Shown: positions 11,868 to 21,345 of the stretch, one piece after another
Position numbering within the stretch: the first letter of the stretch is position 1
How the letters are laid out: the number at the start of each line of letters is the position of its first letter
Assembly (NCBI GenBank): GCA_900073065.1
Contig: FJOG01000028.1
Location: 122,283-186,282 of the forward strand
Reading direction: 5' to 3'
From: Phialocephala subalpina
Taxonomy: Eukaryota; Ascomycota; Leotiomycetes; Helotiales; Mollisiaceae
Length of the DNA stretch: 64,000 nucleotides
Position numbers and translations under genes: made by a program
The notes under the pieces: model-generated
Seen by the model: the letters and a program-made list of their open reading frames with translations, nothing else
Told to the model about the DNA's origin: nothing
Database searches by the model: none

Positions 11868-12842
11868 ATGTCGGAATACAGAGACTGCTATCTTGTGTAC
11901 CGTCGTAACTATGAGAGTCATGAAGATAGCCTTGGCCGCGAAGAAGTCTTGGCTTGTTACGCAACATTGGAGGACGCAAATCGACGCGCAAAAGATGAGA
12001 TGAACCGCATCTATCTACCAGTGCGGTGGCGTGACAACCAACCCAAAAACTGCTCCAATGGAGACAAATATGCTGCCGTCGTTGTATTGGATAATCAGTA
12101 TCCCACAGCTTACGATGAGGGATATGTGATTTCTGGTTTCCTACAGAGGGAAGAAGAGAAGAGGCAGGAGGAAGAGTCAGGATCAGAGTCGGAATCGGAG
12201 TCTATCGAGGCATTGGACATCAAGGCAGAACCTCGTCCGCTTTCTTACATAGAGAGCACGATATTAACTATTCTTCGCGACACTAATATCAAATCCGAAT
12301 CACTGTCCGCCGCTCTATCATCACCTCAACCGATACCATTACCTTTGCCTCGCGGCCGTGCCGGATGCCTAGGATCATTCAACTTCATCCTGATTGGAAA
12401 ATAACGACCCTACTCCGCATCTAAGATCAAGTCTCTCATCAAGCAATATGGCGGCAAACTGGTTACACCAACCCAAGTGCAGTGGAACTACCATCCTCCG
12501 CTTGTTACAGTCATTAGAGGAGAAATGCCTGAAGAAGACGAAGTCGAAGAAGTAGAAGATGTGGTTGAAGCAGAAGAAGTCGATGAAGGAGGGGAGGTGG
12601 ACGATGGAGAAGAAGTGGTCGTAGAAAAGGTGGCTGTAGAAGAGGTGGCTGAAGGCGTGGGTGGTGGCTCTTTCGCAAAATGGGTTGCCAAATGGAAGAT
12701 TCCTGTCATTGATCAGAAGAAGTTCTTTCTTATGATTGAGAGCTTAAGTGGGACGCCGCTGGTGAAGGATGAGGATCTGGAGAGGATGGAGGATGCTTTG
12801 GATCGTGCTGAGGGGAGGCCTGGGAAGCGGAGGAAGGTGTGA
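11868..12842 (+). pseudogene. BRCT-like paralogue copy 1, interrupted by one TAA
   Basis: First of four tandem paralogues. The N-terminal module starts MSEYRDCYLVYRRNYESHED and continues EVLACYATLEDANRRAKDE. A Ser/Glu-rich acidic linker and an IKAE (SUMO-consensus-like) site with EPRP follow. The C-terminal BRCT-like domain reads PLPRGRAGCLGSFNF, then IKSLIKQYGGKL, a Glu/Val-rich insertion, and VIDQKKFFLMIESLSG. The protein ends in the nuclear-localisation-like KRRKV. The frame is open over 325 codons except for TAA at 12402-12404. Copies 2 and 3 have Gln at that position (CAA and CAG), so a CAA-to-TAA change is the likely cause. No intron removes it. Stop readthrough (AAATAAC context) cannot be excluded. 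Confidence 0.7.
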
Positions 12843-13040
12843 GTGAGGAGCTCGAGAAGATACCTAAGAACGGGGATTTTGGCTCGCAACAACTCGCACG
12901 GAATGATGCTTTTCTGCCAGAGGTTCCGCCAAAGAAACACTTCTTCAAGTCCTTTCTCCCAGCTCCTGAGGCTCGATTTCCATCAGCAAATTTCATCTGT
13001 GGGTTGAGCAAGCGCTTTATTTTCCCGTTTGGGTTAGTCT

Positions 13041-13073
13041 AACGCGTCGCGTCGAGAAAGTCAGAGCGCGACA
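13041..13073 (+). promoter_or_regulatory. MluI cell-cycle-box element upstream of copy 2
   Basis: AACGCGTCGCGTCGAGAAAG, then 7 nt, then GCGACA. It contains ACGCGT at 13042-13047, the site bound by the G1/S factor MBF (Mbp1-Swi6) in yeasts and conserved in fungi. It lies 74 bp before the ATG of copy 2, and GTTTGGGTTAG just before it is also shared with copies 3 and 4. Binding is inferred, not shown. Confidence 0.55.
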
Positions 13074-13115
13074 CGACAATTGAGAATTCAGACAATTTTC
13101 TCTCCTTCAAACATA

Positions 13116-13910
13116 ATGCCGGAGGACAATAACTGCTACCTCGTCTACCGCCGCAACTTCGAGCGCCGAAATGATGATGTGGGGCGTACCGAAGTTCTAG
13201 GCTGCTACTTAAACCTTCGAGACGCAAATCGACGTGCAAGGAAAGAGATCAAGCGCGTATATCAAAATGCGGACAAGGATATTGCCAAATAACCTAAAGA
13301 CTGCTCGCATGAAGATCGATATGGTTCATTGCTTGAGTTGAACAATAAGCATATGGGAATTCATCGGGTTTTGGTGTTCGTCAAATGGATGGCATGTCAG
13401 TCGAAATACGACAGTAATGAGGACTCAGTGCTAGGAGATGAGGAGGAAGACGCACAAGTCAAGTCTGGACCAGCTTCGCAAGAGCCTCGTCCATACCCAC
13501 TCCCTCGCGGCCGACCTAGCTGCCTCAACGGACTCCGCTTCTCCATGGTCAGAGATCAACATCCATACAGCAGCGCGGAAATCGAATCTCTCATCCGGCA
13601 ATACGGAGGGGCGTTTCATGATTGGGAGAAGCTCAGGAGAACTAAAAATCCACCACCTGTCACACTTATTTTCGGAAGTGTACCTCAACGGCCTCATCCA
13701 GGCCTGGAGCTCACCGAATTGTACAAAGATAAAGGCATTGAATGGTTCAGAGATCAGGGATTTCTTTTCATCGACCAGAAGAAGCTTTTCGTTATGATTG
13801 AGAGCTTGAGTGGGACGACACTGCTGAGACCGGAGGACTTGAAGCGTAGCCTGGATGCTGATGAAAGGCTGGAACGCGCTGAGGCTGATGCGAAGAGGAG
13901 GAGGATGTGA
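13116..13910 (+). pseudogene. BRCT-like paralogue copy 2, interrupted by one TAA
   Basis: Second tandem paralogue. It starts MPEDNNCYLVYRRNFERR and continues EVLGCYLNLRDANRRARKE. The BRCT-like part is PRGRPSCLNGLRFSM, IESLIRQYGGAF, VTLIFGSV and FIDQKKLFVMIESLSG, ending DAKRRRM. The whole 265-codon frame is open except for TAA at 13290-13292. The aligned residue in copy 1 is Gln (CAA in RDNQPKNCS against DIAK-stop-PKDCS), so this looks like a second independent CAA-to-TAA change. The acidic linker is shorter than in copy 1, and the BRCT-like fold lacks the long Glu/Val insertion. The gap to copy 1 is about 270 bp. Confidence 0.7.
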
Positions 13911-14149
13911 GTGGTAGAAGCACGGGACGAGAGGACGACGAGTTGCTGATGCAGACTTCTCTATCTCGGAAGGAGACCACCAGCTCCTTCAACATCGACG
14001 CACCAACTTCAAGACAAGTGCATCACGATCCGCGAAGCCAACATTAATCGAACCAGCATTTCTGAACCTATTCCTCCTAGCTTCCAGTGTCCTTAATTTC
14101 TTAAGTTTATATATGGAGTAAGTGCTTAGTTTCCTGTTTGGGCTAGTGC

Positions 14150-14182
14150 AACGCGTCGCGTCGAGAAAATCATTGCGCGACA
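14150..14182 (+). promoter_or_regulatory. MluI cell-cycle-box element upstream of copy 3
   Basis: AACGCGTCGCGTCGAGAAAA, then 7 nt, then GCGACA. ACGCGT is at 14151-14156, 78 bp before the ATG of the intact copy 3. The block is identical to the copy 2 element for 19 of its first 20 bases, while the surrounding non-coding DNA has largely diverged. This suggests selection or recent duplication. Confidence 0.55.
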
Positions 14183-14228
14183 AAAATTTCAAGTGGTCCT
14201 AGCAGAACCTTCGGTTTTTCCATTCACA

Positions 14229-15212
14229 ATGTCAGAACACCAACACTGCTACCTTGTTTACCGCCGCAACTACGGTTATTTCAAGGAAGACAAGGATTAT
14301 GATGGTCTCGAAGAAGTTCTCGCCTGTTACGCAAATCTCCAAGATGTGAATCGACATGCCAAAACCGAGATAAATCGCTTTTATCGAGAGCTCTATGAGT
14401 ATATTCTCGAAAGTTCGCCGATAGACGACTCGGAAAGGGAGCAATATGCTGCTCATGTTGTGTTAGATGATCGGCATAAGGAGCTTCATCGGGTTGAGGT
14501 TCGAGTTGCGAGGATCGAGATCCGGCCAAGTTATGATGGCGATGAGGATGCCATGCTCGAGGAGAAGGAAGATGCATTGGTCAAGTCCGAACCCGGTTCA
14601 CCCCTCTCTGCAGGCAATGGCCAGGCGGGACTCGTGGAACCGTCACCCGAGCCTCGTCCGTTTCCTCTTCCCGACGCCCGCCCTGGGTGCCTCAATGGCT
14701 TCCGCATCGTTCCAGTCGGGAATCAGTATCCATACGACAGCTCGGAAATGGAGACTCTAATCAAGGAATATGGCGGTGAATTTGAGGAATACGGTCCAAA
14801 TACTGATGCATATTTGCAGAATTGGGACGACTGGGAAAAGGTTCAACAGGCTGCGGATCAACGGCCATACATCTTCTACATCTTTACAGCCCCTTACTAC
14901 ACTGAACACGTTTCCCATCCTAGTTGGGGTGATATCAAACATCCTTGTAAGATGCGTCAACTACACTTCTTCAATCTCATGGAGGGATTGAGCTACGAGA
15001 AGTCAAGGGAGAGTCTTATTACGCAGATGGAAGACAGAATGTCGAGATGGAAGGAGAATCGGAGAGTGAGCATTGTGGGGCCTTCTAAAGATCGTTCAAA
15101 GAGAAGGAGATTTCATAGTCCACCACAACTGGACTTACGATCAGAAATACAACGACAAGATCCCCATATGAGAACCAAATTGTCGGATCACGGGTTTCGC
15201 ATGAGCTTTTGA
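14229..15212 (+). CDS. BRCT-like paralogue copy 3 (intact)
   Basis: The only uninterrupted member of the array, 327 residues in one exon, starting MSEHQHCYLVYRRNYGYFKE. Residues 1-60 form the conserved N-terminal module (EVLACYANLQDVNRHAK), with an acidic linker and VKSE (SUMO-consensus-like) near residue 120. From about residue 145 a BRCT-like domain follows (FPLPDARPGCLNGFRIVPV, METLIKEYGGEF, LHFFNLMEGLSYEKS). The C-terminus is basic (RSKRRRF). The GCLNG...YGG...DQKK/FF..I pattern recalls BRCT domains of replication factor C subunit 1 and DNA ligase. The canonical Trp of BRCT helix 3 is not obvious, so the assignment is by pattern only. A nuclear DNA-associated role is inferred. Confidence 0.75.
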   Translation: MSEHQHCYLVYRRNYGYFKEDKDYDGLEEVLACYANLQDVNRHAKTEINRFYRELYEYILESSPIDDSEREQYAAHVVLDDRHKELHRVEVRVARIEIRPSYDGDEDAMLEEKEDALVKSEPGSPLSAGNGQAGLVEPSPEPRPFPLPDARPGCLNGFRIVPVGNQYPYDSSEMETLIKEYGGEFEEYGPNTDAYLQNWDDWEKVQQAADQRPYIFYIFTAPYYTEHVSHPSWGDIKHPCKMRQLHFFNLMEGLSYEKSRESLITQMEDRMSRWKENRRVSIVGPSKDRSKRRRFHSPPQLDLRSEIQRQDPHMRTKLSDHGFRMSF

Positions 15213-15430
15213 TACGAGAATCATGAGCTGGCTGTGAAAGGAGATGGGCAGTGGTTGAGCACGGAACGTGCTTGCATGGCACAACCCGCGATATCTCGAA
15301 TATATCATCAAACAGCACCAAAATTCCAGAGAAGAATTGCTCTAAGTAACTTTCGCAGCTTCCAGCATGTTTTTCTATCGAGAAATCCATTTTCGGGTAC
15401 CAAAATTGCTTTGCTGTCCGGTTTGGGCTA

Positions 15431-15472
15431 GAGCGACACGAAACGCATCGCGTCGACCCATGCGGCGATCTA
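15431..15472 (+). promoter_or_regulatory. CACGAAA/CGCGTCG element upstream of copy 4
   Basis: Contains CACGAAA (15437-15443), the Swi4/Swi6 cell-cycle-box sequence, running into ACGCATCGCGTCGA and then GCGGCGA. It is the counterpart of the ACGCGT elements of copies 2 and 3 and is preceded by the same GGTTTGGGCTAG. It lies 106 bp before the ATG at 15543. Confidence 0.45.
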
Positions 15473-15542
15473 TTGATTCCGTCTTCTCGTTCAATATCAT
15501 CTTGCTCTGTTTTATCTGCTTTGCATTACTGCCTTCATCATC

Positions 15543-16474
15543 ATGGCCGTAGTTCTTCACGCCGGCCATTGCTACCTCGTCCATCGAACTGATTACGGCT
15601 CTCACGACGAGACTAGCCATATCTCAGAAATCTTCGGCTGCTATACCACATTCCTCGAGGCTACGAGGCGTGCGAAAGCAGAAGTCAGGAGTTTGGCTCT
15701 TGAATGTGATCTAGAGTACGATGATACTGAAGTGTGTTGTTCTTTCCCACGTATAGTGCGACGGTGAGGGTTGATGGCGGGTACAATAATATTGAGAGGG
15801 CTGTGATTGGAGTTGAACAGATTGCGTGTGAAAGCAAGTACTATGGGGATGGTGATGATAGTGAGGAGGAAGATGACGAGGGCAGGGAAGGAAGCGATGC
15901 GATGAGTGTAGAGGAGACTCAAGAGAGTGTTCAAGAGGAATCGGCGCCGGAAGAAGAAGAAGAAGAAGAAGAAAAGCAGGAAGATGGCAAGGACGAGGAC
16001 GAGAATCTTCTCGATGCCGAAACCCCTGAAATTCTATCTCAACCACCTCCAGCTCCAGCAACAGGCCAGCTTCAATGGCGAAGCACCAACCCTACCACCA
16101 TAGGCGAATTACCTTTGCCAATTGGAACCGTGAGCTGTCTCTCACAACAGGTCTTCGCCCTAGCAGGCACCCAGAAACCTCACAGTCGAGCCGCCATCAA
16201 CAACCTCATTCGACAGTACGGTGGATCAGTCGTTCCTCTTCTTCCTGTGCGGAATGAGATTCAGTTTGTTGTGCTGGGAGATGATATTGATGATGTCATT
16301 TTATCTGGGTTACGGAATTGAAGAATTGGAGTGATGAGGCAGGATCAGTTCTTTCGGACTATTGAGTTTATACTTCAGGGTGGCACTCTGGTGGAGTTTT
16401 CTAGCCGGAATGGCCCGAGAATTGCTTTGGCGTCACCCGAAGTTATAGAGGCTCTTCGACAGAACCCGAAGTGA
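15543..16474 (+). pseudogene. BRCT-like paralogue copy 4 (frameshift plus TGA)
   Basis: Fourth and most decayed copy. The N-terminal module is clear (HAGHCYLVHRTDYGSHDE, IFGCYTTFLEATRRAKAE). The frame then stops at 15767, while homology resumes in another frame from about 15740 (TYSATVRVDGGYNNIERAV), indicating a one-base indel near 15720-15745. A long acidic Glu-rich linker follows, then GTVSCLSQQVFAL and INNLIRQYGGSV of the BRCT-like domain. An in-frame TGA at 16319-16321 precedes the homologous end (VMRQDQFFRTIEFILQGG), which closes at 16472-16474. A tiny intron could replace the frameshift but has no good splice sites. Confidence 0.65.
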
Positions 16475-16863
16475 AAGTAGACTCCGGTCACACGAGTTTT
16501 GGGTTATCTGTTTGGAAGAAGTGTTTACTTGTGCGAAAGTTTCGATCTTCCAAGCTCGAGGAGGCAGGAACGAGAATTAGTTTTTGGCATACTTGCACTC
16601 AACGTCATCTCCATCACTTCAATCTCTCTCTCTCTCAAACTCCGACAAAGAACTCCGCCTTGGCCAACGCCGATCTAAGGATTTGATACCTTGATATCAC
16701 AGCTTTCAAACTTACTCTAGGAGGTTTAGATATATCACGTGAAGCGTGAATCTTCCCTAGACACGGTTGCGTCACCCTGTTGCCGATCATCAACAAACAT
16801 CGTTATAGGTGTGATAAGTTGATAACGACTCGTCTTCTTTCCCGAGACTGCCTCCACCACGAG

Positions 16864-17322
16864 NNNNNNNNNNNNNNNNNNNNNNNNNNNNNNNNNNNNN
16901 NNNNNNNNNNNNNNNNNNNNNNNNNNNNNNNNNNNNNNNNNNNNNNNNNNNNNNNNNNNNNNNNNNNNNNNNNNNNNNNNNNNNNNNNNNNNNNNNNNNN
17001 NNNNNNNNNNNNNNNNNNNNNNNNNNNNNNNNNNNNNNNNNNNNNNNNNNNNNNNNNNNNNNNNNNNNNNNNNNNNNNNNNNNNNNNNNNNNNNNNNNNN
17101 NNNNNNNNNNNNNNNNNNNNNNNNNNNNNNNNNNNNNNNNNNNNNNNNNNNNNNNNNNNNNNNNNNNNNNNNNNNNNNNNNNNNNNNNNNNNNNNNNNNN
17201 NNNNNNNNNNNNNNNNNNNNNNNNNNNNNNNNNNNNNNNNNNNNNNNNNNNNNNNNNNNNNNNNNNNNNNNNNNNNNNNNNNNNNNNNNNNNNNNNNNNN
17301 NNNNNNNNNNNNNNNNNNNNNN
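16864..17322. other. assembly gap (459 N)
   Basis: A run of N immediately downstream of the tandem BRCT-like array. Arrays of near-identical units commonly collapse in assembly, so further copies could be hidden here. The flanks 16475-16863 and 17323-17703 contain no recognisable gene. Confidence 0.95.
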
Positions 17323-17375
17323 AATTGAAACGAGTCAAAAGAAGTGTCTAATTTTTCTCGATTGACAAAAGGTCT

Positions 17376-17510
17376 TGACCTTCAAGGTCTAAATCAATGT
17401 CGAAAACCGAGGCTAAAATTCACTATATCACCTCGGCATCTCTGAACGCCCCAAAATGGACGAGACTGCCCCGCTATCCATCAAACCTCACCTTCAAAAT
17501 TTACACTGGC
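17376..17510 (+). repeat. dispersed repeat, related copy at 22508-22615
   Basis: TTCAAGGT, GGCTAAAAT, CCCAAAATG and TGCCCCGCTATCC occur in the same order and similar spacing at 22510-22600, just upstream of the small membrane protein gene. The copies have diverged by substitutions and small indels. No coding frame or terminal repeat is visible, so this may be a duplicated promoter fragment or a degraded short element. Confidence 0.5.
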
Positions 17511-17703
17511 TCCTCTTCAAAGTTCAATTGACCCTTCTAGAAAATTGGAGGATTTGAATTTCTTGAGACTATTCAAAAACCAAGTTCACAATAAATGAAA
17601 GTATCAAACTTCCCTAAACTCCGCCTCCTAGTATCTAAATCATTTCCAGTGCAACAGTCTCCACCATCATCCATAGAGATCCAAGAGGTAACGGACTCCT
17701 ACA

Positions 17704-20700
17704 TCAAACAGTTTCTTTCGCTGCCTGTCCCGGAGGTCGATCAACGATCCCCCTCTCCCGTTTAAAGTATCGTGAAAATCCGACTCGTTGCCTTGCTTCC
17801 GTCGGAGTACCGCCACTTACCTTGACGCTCGTTCCTGAACTCGACGCCGTTCCCTGCCCGGAAGCATTTTGAGTTGGAGGTACAGTTTTGGCTGGCGTCA
17901 CTGCCGTCTTTAGTGCCTGGTTGTCTCGGTGTCGCTCCCACGTGAAGAGACCAATGAGGAACCACTTGATAGATATATAATACGCAAGCAGCAAGGAAAA
18001 TATGAGTGTTCCGAGAGTAAAGGGAACTATGCTTGCAGGTAAGCCAGAGTCTTCTTTTCATTGACCATGCAGGCGAGTTAGGAAGAGGCGCATACGCATA
18101 ACCGTCAATACCCCTCTAATTGTTCGACCTGCGTAAGCATTGATTTCCGTGGCGTTCATGCTGAATATGGCAGCAATGAAAGAAAGGGGCAGCTAGAACA
18201 CAATTTAGTGTCTGTAAATTGTGGATCTCAGATAGCATACGTACGAATACGATGGTAACGATCGTAAACACAAGTATGGTTTTTCCTTGTCGGGCAGACT
18301 CTCTGGCTTCTTGACGCGCTGAGTAGGCTTCAGAAACGCTGGCCTGTTTTTGCTTGAGATCCAACAGATCGCAAATCTTGGAGCATTAGTGTCCATACTA
18401 TTATCAGAAGAAGAGGGGTCTGAGCTCACGGATTTGTATACCCTGGTTCCTTCCGTCTTCAGATCTTCGATATCCTGCTCTCTGCCTTTTAATGTCTGGT
18501 AGAGTTTTGCATACTTCACGGTAGAGTGCTTTGTATCGTTTTGAAGATTGTCTCGCACATTCGGAATTTCAATTCCTTTGCCCTTCCCAGAAGGGTCCGG
18601 CTGCTCGGAAGGGAGAAAGCTAGGAGTTCTGCCGTCTGCTTGATCACCTGCCATAGCTTTTACTATCTTCAATTGTTGCTTGAAGATGGAAGAAATGATA
18701 TTCAACTCATCTAGAATATCCTTGATTTCTTTCATGCGCTCAGTTTCCTTCGTAATATCGACCAACTCGTTCATCTCGTGTTCGATCAAATGCTCAATCT
18801 CAAGGATAGTTCCTTTCTTCAAAGCTTCTGATATATTTGGAAACTCATCTGTGGGTGTTTCCACAGTATTAGCTGGCTCGTGAAAGCTTGACCATTGCTC
18901 AGCAATAGATGGATCTGTCTTTGCTTTGGGGTTAGACTGTGTGGCGGAAGAGAACACCCTCACTGGAGTCTTTGGGCCTTGCGCCGATTTTGATGTTTTC
19001 GGCTCATCCTGCCTGCCCCACCTTTCACGAAGTGATGCACTAGACATATGACGAAGACGTTCCTGGAGTTTCTGTAGTCTTGTTGAGTGAGAGCATAACG
19101 CATTGTAGAGCGTCGTCTGACTATCCGCCTAGATTTGAACCCTTGTTAGAAGTCATTTCTATAACACGATAGAAAGCGTACCGCTTTTCCAATGGCAATG
19201 GCGAAAACTTCAAGGTAGTCAAGCATGTGGTCAATCTCGTCGTGACACGGATGAAAAAGCCCAGAGCACTTGTCAATAATCAAACTGACAACATCTTCCG
19301 CTGAACTCTTCTCCACATCTGGTTGCAGAAGAGCTGAAAATATTCTGCCATAGATTTGAGACCTGTCATGTTCTATCGTTGGCACACCTTCATCTTGCAC
19401 TGCAACTGCAGCACCAGGAGATGGTGCTTCTCGATCGAGGTACGATGAAGGAGCCCATCCTTTGCCCGTGCCGCTTTCTATCAACGACCAGCCTATAATC
19501 ATATTAGTAATTTGAAATTGACTTTGGGGAAGGAAGTTGAAGAAGTGCTGCGAACCATTGGTGCCTTTTTTGAGAAGTGTGAGAGCATCATCTTTCTTGA
19601 ATGAAGTCTTGTTGTCACCCTCGCCTGTAAAATCGCATAGGGCACGGCACCTGGGCTGCCAGGACCCCGTCACAGGTAAATTGGTCGTAGTATGGGAAGC
19701 ACTGAGACCGGATGGCGCTTCATGAATCGGATTTGCTCTCGTTAAATTGGGAACTGGATCTGGAATAGGTGTAGCTGGAGGAAGCGAATTCGATTTCCTT
19801 ATATTTGGTCGTGGCACGCCTGGTGCTTCGATTTGATTCGGCACTGACAGATCTGGACTTGGTAGGGCTGGAGGACGCGACGATGGTTCGATTGGAGTTG
19901 TTCCTAAAGCAAGTGGTATAGTCCCCCAACTTTGAGGGAATGCAGTGATTACAGTTCCTATGAGAAGACGTGAGCGGATATTCTAGTTATTTTCTTGTGA
20001 ATGGAAAATACTTGGCTGGCCAGGTTCATCGATTATCCAAAGCCAAAGTTGATCTACCATTAGAATGCGAGGAGCTGTCATCTTAAGGTCGCCGTTAGTA
20101 TAGCGATACAGAACCTGATCCAAATCTCGGATGCGGATCTCTTCATCCGGAAGGGTATAGTAGAATGACTGATCCAAGGTGCGGCGGACATGTAATGGCG
20201 AGTCTTCATGGACATATGCTAGGAGAAGCTTAGAATCGATATCTAGACTCCTACTCAAATATACTAATTCTTTGTTCGCGCGTTCCGCAGTCCAAGAGTT
20301 CGTAGCAGTCTCATCAGCCCTAGCGTGTTTAAGCACTGAAACGACGTTACCGGGTTTCTCTTGGGCTTCCTTTGAATCTTTTCTGAGCATCCAATCAAGG
20401 CATTTATTTCGGAGCAAGTACTTATCGCTCTGTTCCCAGTGAATGTAAGGCATCTACTCATATAGTAAGTGCAGAACTTCTCAGGAAATCGATTCACCTA
20501 CAAAAGCCACCGAATTAGGTTTCGATTCCGACTCTGGGGAGATGTCTCTCTCAACTGGGATGGTGTATGCCGATACTAAAACGGCATGAGTCCAATGGAC
20601 TAATTGAACGATTTTAAAGCTCACGTGTTGTTATCCCAGAGTACAGTGGTTGTAGGAACCTCTCTTGCTTTGATGGTTGAGTGAAACTGCCGTTATATTG

Positions 20701-21345
20701 CCGTTGTGTCCAGACTCCAGGAGAAAGTAAAAATAGTTGGCCAACTGGATCTTTGTTCGCCCCAACGGGCTGAGTAGGTGCTGAGGTTTTCATGGCTTCT
20801 TTGTACCGGACTGTGGCTAGTGCCTGGGGTGTTCTTTAGCCACTCTCGAGCCCAAAAAATATGAAGTGTTACTGTACCTCTACCCAGGACATGTTATTTG
20901 CCGGTAGATGGATCCAGACAAGATCTGGATGTGGATCTCCGGTCTCATAATCTGGCAAATTTGCCATATATTTCGCTGGACCCGGCTGTGACAGTAACTG
21001 TGTGATTGAAGGTGTTCCACGCACTATGTAGTACTCGTTCGGCTGTGAAAGCTTGTGTAGGTACACAACCGATCCTTGAATTTCGGACTCGAAACTCGCC
21101 GTCACAGCGTCTGGCCGCGAATATCGCAGGGTCTCAGCTCCTCCTCGCTCCTTAAGCTCAAAACGACCTTCAACACCCGGATTAGGACCTCTGATAGCCC
21201 CGGATGGACTTCCACCAGATGAGTTTGCAGCTATGAATGAATTAGGTGACTGAAACGTAAACAAGAAGGAAACTGCTGAACCTCGTGCAGACTGCAATCC
21301 GAGGCCGCCTGATGCCTCCACTGGGGCCGCTTCACTAGATTCCAT
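17704..21345 (-). CDS. CorA-like membrane protein with an embedded SH3 domain
   Basis: Ten exons (21345-20878, 20823-20625, 20575-20502, 20453-20012, 19957-19556, 19492-19182, 19128-18430, 18376-18245, 18192-18129, 18053-17704) join in one frame of 1046 residues. The N-terminal half has hallmarks of fungal CorA-like proteins: WIHLPANNMSWVE, MPYIHWEQSDKY, RRTLDQSFYYTLPDEE and PRILMVDQLWLWIIDEP. Residues about 497-550 form an SH3 domain (RCRALCDFTGEGDNKTSFKKDD, then GWSLIESGTGKGWAPSSYLD). A helical region follows. The C-terminal two-helix transmembrane hairpin is FTIVTIVFLPLSFIAAIFSM and FTLGTLIFSLLLAYYISIKW. The usual GMN loop of CorA is not seen, as in most fungal relatives. The last donor (GTCGAA) is weak. 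Transport is not established; scaffolding or signalling at a membrane is possible. Confidence 0.85.

Noticed and set aside
11868..13292. Nuclear genetic code change (TAA/TAG as Gln)
   Set aside because: Other genes in the window use TAA and TAG as ordinary terminators (thioredoxin TAA, 2EXR TAG, cupin TAG, syntaxin TAA), and three Gln-to-stop sites are better explained by C-to-T mutation.
16780..17338. Open frames of X residues across both N gaps (also 53901-54627)
   Set aside because: Artefacts of unsequenced bases.
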